A DNA stretch of 57,238 nucleotides from Fibrobacter succinogenes (GTDB taxonomy: Bacteria > Fibrobacterota > Fibrobacteria > Fibrobacterales > Fibrobacteraceae). Below are positions 44,721-53,373 of the stretch, in pieces. Each line of letters opens with the position of its first letter. The first letter of the stretch is position 1. Position numbers and translations under genes: made by a program. Location: contig CACXXH010000009.1 in the NCBI GenBank assembly GCA_902771595.1, positions 1-57,238 on the forward strand, read 5' to 3'. The notes below the pieces were generated by a model that did not search any database, was not told the DNA's origin, and saw nothing but the letters and a program-made list of their open reading frames with translations.

Positions 44721-46300
44721 ATGCTCAAGAAGCTTTCCAATTTCCCCGGCATCAAGGGACCGGTCGTGACCATCGTGATGGATGGTTTTGGTATCACTGA
44801 CAAGGTCGAAGGCAACGCTATCAAGGCTGCCCGCACCCCGACCCTCGACAACCTCTTCAAGATGTACCCGAACGTGCTCCTGAAGGCTCACGGCCGCGCC
44901 GTGGGTATGCCGACCAACGAAGACATGGGTAACTCCGAAGTGGGCCACAACGCCATCGGAGCCGGCCAGGTGTACAACCAGGGTGCCGCCCTCGTGCAGG
45001 ACGCCATCGTCTCCGGTGACATCTTCGGCCGCGACGCCTGGAAGGAAATCGCCTCCAACGTGCGTGACCACGGTTCCGTGCTCCACTTCATCGGCCTCTT
45101 CAGCGACGGCAACGTCCACTCCAACATTTCTCACCTCAAGGCCATGGTCGCCCAGGCCAAGAAGGAAGGCCTCAAGAAGGTCCGCGTCCACATCCTCCTC
45201 GACGGCCGTGACGTTCCGGAAACTTCCGCACTCGATTACGTCGGCCCGTTCGAAAAGTTCCTCGACGAACTCCGCAGCCCGGAATTCGACGTCTGCATTG
45301 CTAGCGGCGGTGGCCGTATGCAGATTACCATGGACCGTTACAACGCTAACTGGAAGATGGTGGAACTCGGCTGGAAGACCCACGTGCTCGGCGAAGGCCG
45401 CTACTTCGACAACGCCACCCAGGCTATCGAAACTCTCCGTGGCGAAACCAAGGCTATTGACCAGGATCTCCCGCCGTTCGTGATTGCGAAGGACGGCCAG
45501 CCGGTCGGTACCATCAACGACGGCGACTCCGTGGTGTTCTTCAACTTCCGTGGCGACCGCGCCATCGAAATCACCCGCGCCTTCGAAGAAGAATCCTTCA
45601 ACGAATTTGACCGCAAGCGCTTCCCGCATGTCTGCTACGCTGGCATGCTCCAGTACGACGGCGACCTCAAGCTCCCGAACCGCTTCCTCGTGCCGCCTCC
45701 GGCCATCAAGGAAACCAGCGGCGAATGGCTCGCTGAAACCGGCGTCAAGCAGTTCGCTTGCTCCGAAACGCAGAAGTACGGCCACGTGACCTACTTCTGG
45801 AATGGTAACCGTTCCAGCAAGTTCGACGGCGAAACCTACCTCGAAATCGAATCTGACGTTGTTCCGTTCGAACAGCGCCCGTGGATGAAGGCTGCCGAAA
45901 TCACCGACGCCATGATCGAAGCTTTGAAGAGCGGCAAGTACCAGACGCTCCGCTGCAACTTCCCGAACGGCGACATGGTGGGCCACACCGGTTCCTTCCG
46001 CGCATCGACGCCCTCGGTGGTGTTGCTATCATCACGGCTGACCACGGTAACGCCGACGAAATGTACGAAATCGACAAGAAGACCGGCATGCCGAAGGTCA
46101 ACAAGGACGGTACGTTCAAGGCCAAGACCAGCCACACGCTCAACAAGGTGCCCTGCATCCTGTACGATAACGTGACTGGTGGCAAGCTCGGCCTCAAGAA
46201 AGGCGACTGGGGTCTCTCCAACATCGCCGCCACGACCGCGAACCTCCTCGGCCTCGAAAAGCACGAAGCCTGGGACGACTCGATGCTCATCATCAAGTAA
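44721..46300 (+). pseudogene. gpmI: 2,3-bisphosphoglycerate-independent phosphoglycerate mutase, frameshifted
   Basis: GpmI interconverts 3- and 2-phosphoglycerate. The first frame encodes the normal N-terminal 426 residues: VTIVMDGFG, catalytic Ser in MGNSEVGHNAIGAG, LLDGRDVPETSA, NFRGDRAIEITR, and NGDMVGHTGSF. At about 45999-46001 the frame changes. The rest (IDALGGVAIITADHGNADEMYE to the C-terminus, 99 residues) lies in another frame up to 46300. Between the halves about 19 residues of the usual helix are missing, so a deletion of roughly 55-58 bases fits better than a single-base error. Read in the first frame alone the protein would end at 46175 with a nonsense tail. All else, including codon bias and ribosome site, is that of a highly expressed gene, so an assembly error is also possible. 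Confidence 0.85.
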
Positions 46301-46327
46301 AAGTCACGCGACAATGCTATTAAAAAG

Positions 46328-46351
46328 GGAACCCGCGAGGGTTCCTTTTTT
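46328..46351 (+). terminator. Intrinsic terminator after gpmI
   Basis: A perfect 7-bp stem (46328-46334 with 46339-46345, loop GCGA) is flanked by A5 on the left and T6 on the right. It starts 27 bases past the stop. Confidence 0.85.
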
Positions 46352-46389
46352 CATGCCGCCATTTTCTATACAAAATAAGACAAAAAAAA

Positions 46390-46414
46390 CGCTCCCGCAG
46401 GGGGAGCGCTTTTT
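46390..46414 (-). terminator. Intrinsic terminator for the lipoprotein at 46434
   Basis: CGCTCCC (46390-46396) pairs with GGGAGCG (46402-46408). On the minus strand the stem is followed by eight T. It lies 25 bases past the stop of the convergent gene. Confidence 0.85.
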
Positions 46415-46433
46415 AAAAGTGTAGATTCAACAA

Positions 46434-47387
46434 TTACAGGCACTCGCCGTAGGGGCCGACCTTCATGATGTTGAACGTGCCGCGAACGCCGTCATCACCA
46501 GTAATCTTGAACTTGAGCGAGGAAAGTTCCTTCGCAGCAGCCGATCCAGTAACGGTCTTCGTGCCGGTATACCAATCCGGTTGTGCAAACTGAGCCCAGG
46601 TGATATTCACAACATCCGCCGTGGTAGACTTGGGCAATTCGTATGCCGGATTTGCACTGCCGATAGCCCTTTCGGCTGCTCGAGTCAAGCCGAGTTCAAT
46701 AATAATCGGGGCGGTAGCCTTGTATTCAACACAGATGCCTTTCATCTTGCTTGCATCGCCAGAGTAAGAGTCGTTCTTGCCGAAACCAAAGGCGAAGCCA
46801 ACATAGCCGTTGTAGCCAAGATCTTCCGATCCACCAAGGGAGAAACTTCCACAAACGCCGCCACAAATTTCAACGACCGGAGTCATGTCACCTTTTTCGC
46901 CCGGTTCGGTCTCCCATTCCAGAGAAGATGCGCCACCATTTTCCTGGTCGTCATACTTGTACCACCAGCCACCGTCTTTGTTTCCAACCGGAACATGCGG
47001 CTGGCCAAGGGAGCCATCCCACAATTCAAGCTTGATGGTGCCGTCGTCCACGACAACCGAGCTGGAGCTCTTCGGCGGAACCGTAGCGCTGGATTTCGGA
47101 ATGACCGCAGAACTGGGGGGTGGAGCCACAACACTTGAACTGCTGACCAGCGGAGCAACCGTGCTAGAGCTGAACACCGGCACGGTAGCGCTGCTAAGGC
47201 CCGGTCCAACTACTGCAGAGGACTGATTGGCCATGGCGATAGAGTCAAGCACATGCTGGCGAATGGAATCGGCATTCAATTCTCCACTCTGAGTACCACC
47301 ACCCACCGGGCCTGAAACGCTGCTTTCACCAGATTCGTTACAAGCAACTAATGTGCATATTGCTAAAAGAGCAAGTATTTTTTTCAT
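46434..47387 (-). CDS. Serine-linker lipoprotein with possible CBM11/CIA30-like module
   Basis: The 317-aa protein has a short lipobox signal (LLAICTLVAC, Cys 16). A long Ser/Val/Pro-rich linker (about 53-112) contains repeats of VxPxSSSxV type. The C-terminal ~200 residues form a beta-rich domain: GGWWYKYDD, a Cys pair around EICGGVCGSF, GYVGFAFGFGKND, then KGICVEYKATAPIIIELGL and a final ITWAQFAQPDWY...SLKFKITG...FNIMKVG. The last part follows the pattern of CBM11/CIA30-like jelly rolls and recalls the lipoprotein at 135-935. Surface carbohydrate binding is a reasonable guess only. Confidence 0.78.
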   Translation of the reverse strand: MKKILALLAICTLVACNESGESSVSGPVGGGTQSGELNADSIRQHVLDSIAMANQSSAVVGPGLSSATVPVFSSSTVAPLVSSSSVVAPPPSSAVIPKSSATVPPKSSSSVVVDDGTIKLELWDGSLGQPHVPVGNKDGGWWYKYDDQENGGASSLEWETEPGEKGDMTPVVEICGGVCGSFSLGGSEDLGYNGYVGFAFGFGKNDSYSGDASKMKGICVEYKATAPIIIELGLTRAAERAIGSANPAYELPKSTTADVVNITWAQFAQPDWYTGTKTVTGSAAAKELSSLKFKITGDDGVRGTFNIMKVGPYGECL

Positions 47388-47674
47388 TGTATCTCCTCGT
47401 TGAGGTTTTTCCCATTTACGCTATATATATATTTTTTTAGAAACAAAAGCCAAGAAAAAACAATTTTTTGCCTTTGAAATCACACTTATTTTCTTTTTTC
47501 ACAAAAAAAACATATTTGGACGGAATATGGGTACGTACGATAATGTTATATTCAAAGCACGAAGCACCTCGACCAATTCAGATATACAAAACTTCCGGCC
47601 ATACAATTCTGCTTATAATTTACATCTTTTCCCTTTTTATGTATATTCATTAGAGATAAAAACAGGGAGGAAGT

Positions 47675-48427
47675 ATGTCCATACGCAAAAGCAAGCGCAA
47701 AATTGCGCTATGTATCGCATCAATCTTTTGGGCGGCCTGCGAAAACGATTCCAGTACCGCACCTGACGTGAGCACCCCGCCGGAAAGTTCCGAAACCAAT
47801 GCAGCCGGCGTTCCCCACAGCAGCGACACCCCGACATCGAGCGAGTCCGCAAGCCACCTCAACTATCCCTATACGTTAAAACTAAATACAGCCATTCACT
47901 GCAAGGACTCGACTTTTCTCATTCCTTCGCCATGCTCGACAAGCAAGCCTGGACCGGTAAGCAAAGCTTCCGACTTGGAAGAAACCGCACCCCTTTATGG
48001 CATAGTCAACCCATCTTGCACCATTCCCTCCAAGAACCTTCCCGTATTCACATGTGACGACGGAACCATCATCCCTGCACAGGGGAACACACCGGCTTTT
48101 CAAGTAGTTGCAGACACAATCATACAATGTGCACTTGAACGCAACAATGGATGTCCTCCCGCAGAAGAAGAATTTGCAAAGGTGATAGCGGAGACCGAAG
48201 CAAGTTCCGTGTATCCGTACAAATTGGCCAAGGACACAACAGTCAATTGCAAACAATCATATATAGTAACAACTAACTTGGTAACCTATACAGAGGGAAT
48301 GAACTATAATATCCAAACATTGGCCCAGTCCGTCAAATGCGATGACGGAAACACCTACACACATCAAGATTTGCTTAAAGATGGAGAGCGCCTTTACATA
48401 AACAAAGATACCGAAAGCGACCAATAA
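47675..48427 (+). CDS. Cysteine-containing lipoprotein of unknown function
   Basis: The 250-aa protein has a basic lead, a hydrophobic core ending ASIFWAAC (lipobox-like), and a Ser/Thr/Pro/Glu linker (to about 58). The mature part has a repeated layout: YPYTLKLNTAIHCKDS around 63-78 and again YPYKLAKDTTVNCKQS around 180-195. Each copy is followed by a second Cys and a DDG motif (FTCDDGTI, VKCDDGNTY). So it consists of two related Cys-paired domains, probably disulfide-linked. No family recognised. GGGAGG lies before the ATG. Upstream (47388-47674) is AT-rich with no gene. Confidence 0.75.
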   Translation: MSIRKSKRKIALCIASIFWAACENDSSTAPDVSTPPESSETNAAGVPHSSDTPTSSESASHLNYPYTLKLNTAIHCKDSTFLIPSPCSTSKPGPVSKASDLEETAPLYGIVNPSCTIPSKNLPVFTCDDGTIIPAQGNTPAFQVVADTIIQCALERNNGCPPAEEEFAKVIAETEASSVYPYKLAKDTTVNCKQSYIVTTNLVTYTEGMNYNIQTLAQSVKCDDGNTYTHQDLLKDGERLYINKDTESDQ

Positions 48428-48473
48428 AAAAACTAAAACAGACACCGCTAAATTCCCTCGGGAAAAATATGGT

Positions 48474-50240
48474 ATGAAAAAACTCGGCCAATTCAGTTAT
48501 GCAGAACTCCCGCCCATCCTTTCGACAGAGGGGATGAGGCAACTTGACGCCGCTACAAAGGAAGAGATGGCCAAGGGTCTTTCTGCTGCGAGTAAGGATT
48601 GTGCGGCGGTCGAGGCTGGTTATGAACTGATGAAATTGGCGGGAGCGGCGCTGTATAGAAAAGTGGTCGAAGTTTTGAAAGGTTGCGGGGATGTTTATTG
48701 CTCGGCAAAGACTGCGCCCGAGACGCCAAATTGCAAATCCGCTTATTGCGGGGCTAAGACAGCGTCGCAGGCTGTAGCCGTTTTCGTAGGCGGGGGCAAC
48801 AACGGGGGCGACGGGCTCGTCCTCGCGAAATTGCTTATCGAAGCGGGAATACCATGCACAACGTATTCGCTTGCCGCTGTCGAAAAGTTCAAGAACGAAG
48901 CCAAAATGGCTCTGGACGATTTTTCACAGGCTGGCGGAAAGTTGATTGCTTATTCGCCGGCTGAAGAAGGTTTGTCGCAGGCAAAAACTGCACCGCAAGC
49001 TTCAAGATTCGCGCGGTTCGACCTGATTGTTGATTGCATGCTCGGGAACGGCGCGTCCGGCGAATTGCGGGAACTGTACGCAGCCGCGGTCCGCGACATC
49101 GGCGCCGCAGGCGTCCCGGTTGTCGCGGCCGACGCCCCTACCGGATACGACTCCCAAGCACACGGGCGTCGGGAACCCTGCATACACGCACTTGAGACCC
49201 TGATGTTCGGGTTCCCGCGGCTAGATGCCTACATCCGGGAAGGCGGCGAAATCTTTGGCCAACCGGCCGTCGCCACGCTCCCCTACCCCGATTCGCTCGC
49301 CCGCAATTACGACACCAAGCTTTACCTCGCCACCGAGGCGCTTATCCTGCAGATGCTCCCCGAACGCGACGACTGGGGCGACAAGCGCAAACAGGGCTGC
49401 GCGATGATTGTAGCAGGCTCGGGCGACATGCCGGGAGCAGCGGCGCTCTGCACGCAAGCCGCCCTCCGGAGCGGAGCCGGCCTCGTGACGCTCGCAAGCC
49501 CAGACGCCATCATGCCCGTACTACAGGCGAAGCTCTCTGAACCCGTATTCTGCAACCTGCAAGATATCTCAGGCCAGGACGGAGACACGGTCGATGACCG
49601 CGCCACCGCGCTCTCGCCCGCTCACATCCCGCAAATTCTCGAAAAGGCGAAGCACAACCAGGCGTTCGCCATCGGGCCGGGACTAGGCAGCGCCGAATGC
49701 ACGCAAGGCGCCGTCATCAGCCTGCTCACGCAAATCACTTGCCCGACCGTCATCGACGCCGACGCTCTGAACGCCATCGCCTCGTTCAACAAGACTTCGG
49801 CGAGCCCCGCCTCCGGAGCGGCTTCGTTCCTGTACGGCATTCCCTGCGAGGCGATCCTCACGCCGCACCGTCGGGAATTCGAAAGGCTTTTCGGCGCCCT
49901 TCCGACAAACGATATCGACATACCAAATCTATTGCGCGACATCACCCACCACACGAAAAAAATAATCCTCCTGAAGGGCGCGCCGACCTTCGTCGCCGTT
50001 CCCGACGGGCGCGTATTCGTGATTCCGGCTCATAACTCGGGGCTCGCCAAGGGCGGCTCCGGCGACGTTCTGACCGGAATCATCACGGCACTGCTCGCGC
50101 AAGGCTTGTCCACTTGCGAAGCTGCCGTTCTCGGAGCATTACTGCACCAAAAAGCGGGCCGCATAGCCCGCACAAAAATGGGAGCATTCAGCATGCTCCC
50201 AAGCGATGTCATCGAAATGCTCCCGCAAGCTTTTAACTAA
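48474..50240 (+). CDS. nnr: Bifunctional NAD(P)H-hydrate epimerase/dehydratase
   Basis: The enzyme repairs hydrated NAD(P)H. The 588-aa protein has a YjeF_N epimerase domain (MRQLDAATKEEM, VFVGGGNNGGDGLVLAKLL) and a C-terminal ADP/ATP-dependent dehydratase domain (MIVAGSGDMPGAAALC, AIGPGLGSAE, VIDADALNAIA, ILTPHRREFERLF, GLAKGGSGDVLTGI). It is longer than the usual ~500 aa. Two loops of the N-terminal domain carry extra, mutually similar stretches built on AKTAP/AKTAS (about 80-102 and 169-176), visible also as DNA repeats. The active-site motifs appear intact, so the enzyme is probably functional. Confidence 0.92.
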   Translation: MKKLGQFSYAELPPILSTEGMRQLDAATKEEMAKGLSAASKDCAAVEAGYELMKLAGAALYRKVVEVLKGCGDVYCSAKTAPETPNCKSAYCGAKTASQAVAVFVGGGNNGGDGLVLAKLLIEAGIPCTTYSLAAVEKFKNEAKMALDDFSQAGGKLIAYSPAEEGLSQAKTAPQASRFARFDLIVDCMLGNGASGELRELYAAAVRDIGAAGVPVVAADAPTGYDSQAHGRREPCIHALETLMFGFPRLDAYIREGGEIFGQPAVATLPYPDSLARNYDTKLYLATEALILQMLPERDDWGDKRKQGCAMIVAGSGDMPGAAALCTQAALRSGAGLVTLASPDAIMPVLQAKLSEPVFCNLQDISGQDGDTVDDRATALSPAHIPQILEKAKHNQAFAIGPGLGSAECTQGAVISLLTQITCPTVIDADALNAIASFNKTSASPASGAASFLYGIPCEAILTPHRREFERLFGALPTNDIDIPNLLRDITHHTKKIILLKGAPTFVAVPDGRVFVIPAHNSGLAKGGSGDVLTGIITALLAQGLSTCEAAVLGALLHQKAGRIARTKMGAFSMLPSDVIEMLPQAFN

Positions 50241-50302
50241 TCAAGATGCACATAGAAAAGCGCATAGTCAAAAAAGAGGGGGAAATCAACCCCAAAACGA
50301 AG
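50236..50302 (+). repeat. Left direct repeat around the AT-rich gene
   Basis: 50236-50280 matches 51068-51112 except for one base, and similarity continues at about 80 % to 50302. The repeat begins just inside the nnr stop region and covers the start of a gene whose full version is at 51078. Confidence 0.85.
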
Positions 50303-50308
50303 AGCTAG
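50246..50308 (+). pseudogene. Truncated 5' copy of the 107-aa gene at 51078
   Basis: A 20-codon frame (MHIEKRIVKKEGEINPKTKS) matches the first 19 residues of the protein at 51078 almost exactly. It stops at TAG where the homology ends, just four bases before the start of the AT-rich gene. It is a remnant left by a duplication or insertion, and might still act as a short leader peptide. Confidence 0.75.
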
Positions 50309-50311
50309 AAC

Positions 50312-51025
50312 ATGTTTGATAATTTATTTGATTTGCCTTTTGAATGGCTATTCAGACTCTTTATGAGCCGAGGTAAAACAAAAAGCTTTCTGTTTTTTGT
50401 AATCAGTCTTTTTTGTGCGACGTCTTGCTTTGCGTTTAGCAGGGGTATTGATCGTGGGGTGCCGTACAATGGATCTACGGAAGATACTATTTATCTAGGC
50501 GATATTTATAGCGCCAAGGGTATCATTGTAGATAAGGGATGTGCTACCTGGTTTTATGATATAAAGTCGGATTCGATTTCTGAAAAGTCTTCGCCAAGCC
50601 AGTTGTATGCCGATGTTTTTGGCGCAGAACCTTTGTCGGATAGTACGAAAACTTACGAACAGTGGGAAAAAAATTGTGAACAAGTTGCCAATAGTACTGA
50701 ACGAAGTTTTCCAAACTTAAAATTGGCTTTGATTTCGTTAGGTCTAAGTGGTGTGGGAGGATACCTTACATTTTACCCTTATGAAGGTAAAGTGACAAGG
50801 GGTTTTGGAATGTTCTTTGGCATATGTCTTCTTGTTGATGGATTGTATTTCTTGGGGAAGTCTATTGTTGGTGCAGTCCGTGGTGACGTGCAAAAAGACG
50901 CGCAAAAGCAACGCGGTTTGGCCGAGGAATATGGAAAACAAAAACGCCGGTGGGAATTGAAAATCAATCCTTTGATTGATCCGCAAAATTCGGGCGGCGG
51001 TTTGTTGATGCTACTGACTTTTTAA
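50312..51025 (+). CDS. AT-rich membrane protein, distant relative of the 3077-5395 tandem family
   Basis: The 237-aa protein begins with an amphipathic stretch and then a signal-like hydrophobic segment (FLFFVISLFCATSCFA, about 27-42). A ~90-residue exported region follows, then two Gly-rich hydrophobic segments (LALISLGLSGVGGYLTF and GFGMFFGICLLVDGLYFLG), a basic helix (QKQRGLAEEYGKQKRRW), and the end KINPLIDPQNSGGG-LLMLLTF. This tail matches the LDPLIDPINK...NLAMEF tail of the tandem family in sequence and position. Base composition is far more AT-rich than nnr or the next genes. It sits between direct repeats, as if inserted. Function unknown. The true start could be the Met at residue 18. 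Confidence 0.75.
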   Translation: MFDNLFDLPFEWLFRLFMSRGKTKSFLFFVISLFCATSCFAFSRGIDRGVPYNGSTEDTIYLGDIYSAKGIIVDKGCATWFYDIKSDSISEKSSPSQLYADVFGAEPLSDSTKTYEQWEKNCEQVANSTERSFPNLKLALISLGLSGVGGYLTFYPYEGKVTRGFGMFFGICLLVDGLYFLGKSIVGAVRGDVQKDAQKQRGLAEEYGKQKRRWELKINPLIDPQNSGGGLLMLLTF

Positions 51026-51067
51026 ATCTTATAGTGACTCTTTATAAATCAAGGTACAAACCAAGTT

Positions 51068-51134
51068 ACTAATCAAAATGCACATAGAAAAGCGCATAGT
51101 CAAAAAAGAGGGCGAACTCAATCCCAAAACCAAG
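51068..51134 (+). repeat. Right direct repeat around the AT-rich gene
   Basis: Partner of 50236-50302 at an offset of exactly 832 bases. It contains the start of the intact 107-aa gene. Confidence 0.85.
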
Positions 51135-51401
51135 GCGAAACTCGTCGCTCTCTTGGGGCTATCCGCTGCTTTCTCGATTCCGGCATTCGCTTCGACCTCG
51201 GATCAAAAGGAATCGGCTGATTCTACGAGTACGGCAAGCACCATTTCGCCATCGGCACTTTCCTCATCATCGTCCTCGACAAGCAACGACTCCACTTACC
51301 ACGGGCCAATCGGCGGTGAAATGGATGACATCGTTTCAGAAGACGAGGTGGTCAATAGCCTGATTCAAGACGGCAATTTACTGCATCACCTACAACACTG
51401 A
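51078..51401 (+). CDS. Small exported or anchored Ser-rich protein
   Basis: The 107-aa protein starts with a basic 20-residue lead (MHIEKRIVKKEGELNPK), then a hydrophobic segment (LVALLGLSAAFSIPAFA, about 22-38) that is a signal or anchor, a Ser/Thr-rich linker (about 40-75) and a short acidic end (MDDIVSEDEVVNSLIQ). No family recognised. Its first 19 codons are duplicated 832 bases upstream, immediately after nnr, suggesting that it was once directly downstream of nnr. 27 bases separate it from the next lipoprotein gene. Confidence 0.65.
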   Translation: MHIEKRIVKKEGELNPKTKAKLVALLGLSAAFSIPAFASTSDQKESADSTSTASTISPSALSSSSSSTSNDSTYHGPIGGEMDDIVSEDEVVNSLIQDGNLLHHLQH

Positions 51402-51428
51402 AAAAAACTCGCAATCTGAGACAAACCC

Positions 51429-52187
51429 ATGACACTTAGAAATAAAATCCTTCTGGCTTCCGTATTATTCGCGGTGATGCTCGGGGCGAACGCGTGCACA
51501 AGAAATACCCCTCCCAAAGAGCCCACGAACACAGAAACCAACGCGCGGCCGCTGAACCTTTCGCTCTTTGTCACGAGCGAATATATGGTTTTAGGCGGTT
51601 GGGGCGGTTTCCAGCCGAACGTCTATTTCCGTATCGCGAAGCAAATTAAACTCGGTGAAGAATGGCCCTTCGAATTCTGGGCAATCCAAAAAGAATCCGA
51701 AGAAGACCCGGGGCGCACCATCTGGGCCGTTTACGCAAACGACAGCATCTATCTCGACAGCAACAAAAATTTCCTCGCACTTCCAGGTGAAGGCTCTTTG
51801 GGCGACACACCTCCATGGGCTTTGAGGAAACCCGCCGGAGATGAAGCGACAAACTACACCATCCGCCCGCTACACGCTCACGACGTGATAGCCAAAGACT
51901 TGTCCACAATTCTCAAAGAGATAAAGGGCATCCCCGATATCGGCCAAATAGCCCTCGTACTCGACACCATGTTTACCGAAAACAACATGAAGGCTTTGCG
52001 CCCCCTGGCACAAGCCATCAAAGGCGCGGGCTATTCACACATTACCTTGAAGTATTTCGAAGGCGGCGACGCCGTCTTGCGCGAAGTCAGAAGCGTCAAC
52101 GAAATCAAGGACGCCCTGATTACACCGCCCGATACGCTCTTGCAAAAATTCTACGACATTCTGGGAATCGAAATTCCCAAAAACTAG
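51429..52187 (+). CDS. Lipoprotein of unknown function
   Basis: The 252-aa protein has a signal segment ending LGANAC (Cys 23), then a Thr/Pro/Asn/Glu linker and a globular domain. The domain looks alpha/beta: LSLFVTSEYMVLGGWGGFQPN, IWAVYANDSIYLDS, then IGQIALVLDTMFTENNMKALRPLAQAI and a GYSHITLKYFEGGDAVLREV segment. The central part reads like a biopolymer-transport (ExbD-like) periplasmic fold, with VLDTMFTENNMKAL...AGYSHITLKY, but the match is weak. It overlaps the convergent fprA gene by four bases. Confidence 0.7.
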   Translation: MTLRNKILLASVLFAVMLGANACTRNTPPKEPTNTETNARPLNLSLFVTSEYMVLGGWGGFQPNVYFRIAKQIKLGEEWPFEFWAIQKESEEDPGRTIWAVYANDSIYLDSNKNFLALPGEGSLGDTPPWALRKPAGDEATNYTIRPLHAHDVIAKDLSTILKEIKGIPDIGQIALVLDTMFTENNMKALRPLAQAIKGAGYSHITLKYFEGGDAVLREVRSVNEIKDALITPPDTLLQKFYDILGIEIPKN

Positions 52188-53341
52188 ACCATCTCAGCGA
52201 CGAGCTTGTCGAGGGCCGCTTCGGATTCGGCGTTGAGCGAGGACTTCACCGTCACCACGGTTTCGGCGAGCGTCACGTTCTTGAGCGTTGAGAGGATTTC
52301 GGTCATCTTCTTCGCGGCCATCGGAGCCCACGTGCCGTTTTCCACGACGCCCACCTTGCGGTTGCTGTAGTTCTTCGCCTTCAGGTGGTTCAGGAAATCT
52401 TCCATCACCGGGAAAAGGCCCGCGTCGTACGTGGGAGCGGCGACCACCATGCGGTCGTAACGGAAGGCATCTTCGATGACTTCGGCCATGTCGCTACGGG
52501 CAAGGTCAGAGACCACCACCTTCTCGACACCGGCGGCTGTCAACTTCTCGGCGAGCTTTTCGGCAGCCTTCTTGGTGTTGCCATAAATGGATGCGAACGC
52601 CACGAGCACGCCCTTGTCTTCCGGAGCGTAGCTGCTCCAGGTATTGTACTTGTCGATGTAGTAGCCGAGATTCTCGGCAAGCACCGGGCCGTGCAGCGGG
52701 CAAATCGTCTTGATGTCGAGCGCAGCAGCCTTCTTGAGCACCGCCTGCACCTGGTTGCCGTACTTGCCCACGATATTGAAGTAGTAGCGACGAGCTTCGC
52801 ACGCCCAGTCATCCGGGTCGGCATCGTACACGCCGAACTTGCCGAACGCATCGGCTGCAAATAAAATCTTTTCACTCTGTTCATAGCTGAACAGGACTTC
52901 GGGCCAGTGCACCATCGGCGCACCGATAAACTGCAAGGTGTGTGCGCCGAGTGCGAGCGTATCGCCTTCCTTCACGGCCTGCGTCTTAGTCGATGCAGGC
53001 AGCGTCATGAACTGCGGCAAGAGAGCAAACGCCTTCGCGGATGCCACGAGAGTTACCTCCGGGTACTTCGCCACGAAATCAGCAATGCCACCGGCGTGGT
53101 CCGGTTCCAGATGGTGAATCACCAAGTAATCCGGCTTGCGGCCAGCGAGAGCGGTTTCCAAGTTGGCGAGCCATTCGCCCACCTTGTGCGCATCGACCGT
53201 ATCCGTCACGGCAATCTTTTCATCAACAATTACATACGAATTGTACGCCATGCCCTCGGGCACCACGTACTGGCCTTCGAACAAATCCAAGTCGCGGTCA
53301 TCGACACCGATGTACTTGATATTTTCGCTAAAGTTCTTCAT
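52184..53341 (-). CDS. fprA: A-type flavoprotein (FprA-like, oxygen/NO reduction)
   Basis: FprA-type flavodiiron proteins reduce O2 to water or NO to N2O and protect anaerobes. The 385-aa protein has a metallo-beta-lactamase-like domain with diiron ligands in IHHLEPDHAGGI, GAPMVHWPEVLF and CPLHGPVL, followed by a flavodoxin domain with the FMN loop ASIYGNTKKAAEKLA, APTYDAGLFP and ENGTWAP. Length and domain order are normal, with no rubredoxin extension, so an external electron donor is needed. No rubredoxin gene is adjacent. The end overlaps the convergent gene by four bases. Confidence 0.95.
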   Translation of the reverse strand: MKNFSENIKYIGVDDRDLDLFEGQYVVPEGMAYNSYVIVDEKIAVTDTVDAHKVGEWLANLETALAGRKPDYLVIHHLEPDHAGGIADFVAKYPEVTLVASAKAFALLPQFMTLPASTKTQAVKEGDTLALGAHTLQFIGAPMVHWPEVLFSYEQSEKILFAADAFGKFGVYDADPDDWACEARRYYFNIVGKYGNQVQAVLKKAAALDIKTICPLHGPVLAENLGYYIDKYNTWSSYAPEDKGVLVAFASIYGNTKKAAEKLAEKLTAAGVEKVVVSDLARSDMAEVIEDAFRYDRMVVAAPTYDAGLFPVMEDFLNHLKAKNYSNRKVGVVENGTWAPMAAKKMTEILSTLKNVTLAETVVTVKSSLNAESEAALDKLVAEMV

Positions 53342-53373
53342 GATAATTCCTTTTTTTGAAGAAATTTAAAAAA

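Noticed and set aside
46001..46175. Continuation of gpmI in the first frame to 46175
   Set aside because: Residues after 426 have no similarity to the family, while the conserved C-terminus is in the other frame to 46300.
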